From Mnemiopsis leidyi (lineage: Eukaryota > Ctenophora > Tentaculata > Lobata > Bolinopsidae), in assembly GCA_000226015.1 (NCBI GenBank), contig JH156160.1:372508-406494 (forward strand): a DNA stretch of 33,987 bases, read 5' to 3'. A model generated the notes under the pieces. That model searched no databases, was not told where the DNA came from, and saw only the letters and a list, made by a program, of their open reading frames with translations. Position numbers and translations under genes: made by a program. This document shows, in pieces, positions 33,633-33,987 of this stretch; position 1 is the stretch's first letter; each line of letters begins with the position of its first letter.

Positions 33633-33987
33633 AACTTATAAACAAGTTCTCAGCCGAGTAGAGATGATTGGAGGAGGACTGTACGTATACAATGTCCCTT
33701 AACTTATAAACAAGTTTTGAGCCGAGTAGAGATGATTGGAGGAGGACTACACGTGTACAATGTCACTCAACTTATAAACAAGTTCTCAGCCGAGTAGAGA
33801 TGATTGGAGGAGGACTACACGTGTACAATGTCACTCAACTTATAAACAAGTTCTCAGCCGAGTAGAGATGATTGGAGGAGGACTGTACGTGTACAATGTC
33901 ACTCAACTTATAAACAAGTTCTCAGCCGAGTAGAGATGATTGGAGGAGGACTACACGTGTACAATGTCACTCAACTTATAAACAAGT
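33633..33987. repeat. 68-bp tandem repeat, runs off the window
   Basis: Copies of AACTTATAAACAAGTT and flanking sequence start at 33633, 33701, 33769, 33837, 33905 and 33973, with an exact period of 68 bp. Units are nearly identical; the first two differ most. Each unit contains the palindrome-like (T/A)ACACGTGTA or a variant. The period is not a multiple of 3, so a coding role is unlikely. Confidence 0.97.

Overview
Eukaryotic (metazoan) genomic DNA. The evidence is multi-exon genes with GT-AG introns, a tektin of ciliary doublet microtubules, a C2H2 zinc-finger protein, fragments of a non-LTR retrotransposon (LINE), short terminal-inverted-repeat elements and many minisatellites. The window is AT-rich. 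The LINE style and compact introns suggest a non-vertebrate animal, perhaps an early-branching marine invertebrate, but I cannot assign a phylum from sequence alone.

Layout. 1-2.3 kb is a patchwork of short repeats, including two inverted-repeat elements (1031-1307 and 1488-2237). 4.18-5.12 kb is a broken LINE ORF1-like gene. 6315-6655 is a pogo/Tigger-like miniature element with TA target duplications. About 7.3-16.2 kb has one short coding exon and an unusual density of CACGTG E-boxes, RFX-type X-boxes and CCAAT boxes. 15137-26068 (+) holds the main gene: 13 coding exons, 562 codons, phase-consistent throughout. 27.6-30.5 kb is LINE debris in three fragments of both orientations. 31314-31855 (-) carries the last two exons of a tektin gene. 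33633 to the window end is a 68-bp tandem repeat.

The main discovery is the architecture of the 13-exon gene. Its first three exons encode a domain that closely resembles the N-terminal dimerization domain of cleavage stimulation factor CstF-50 (CSTF1). They splice in frame to a Ser/Thr- and Gln-rich linker and then to six C2H2 zinc fingers, with none of the WD40 repeats that follow this domain in CSTF1. I know of no described protein with this layout. The zinc fingers would bind DNA or RNA and the N-terminal domain would make the protein a dimer. The splice sites show further oddities: the donor of exon 3 is tandemly repeated, and minisatellites lie against several splice sites in both genes.
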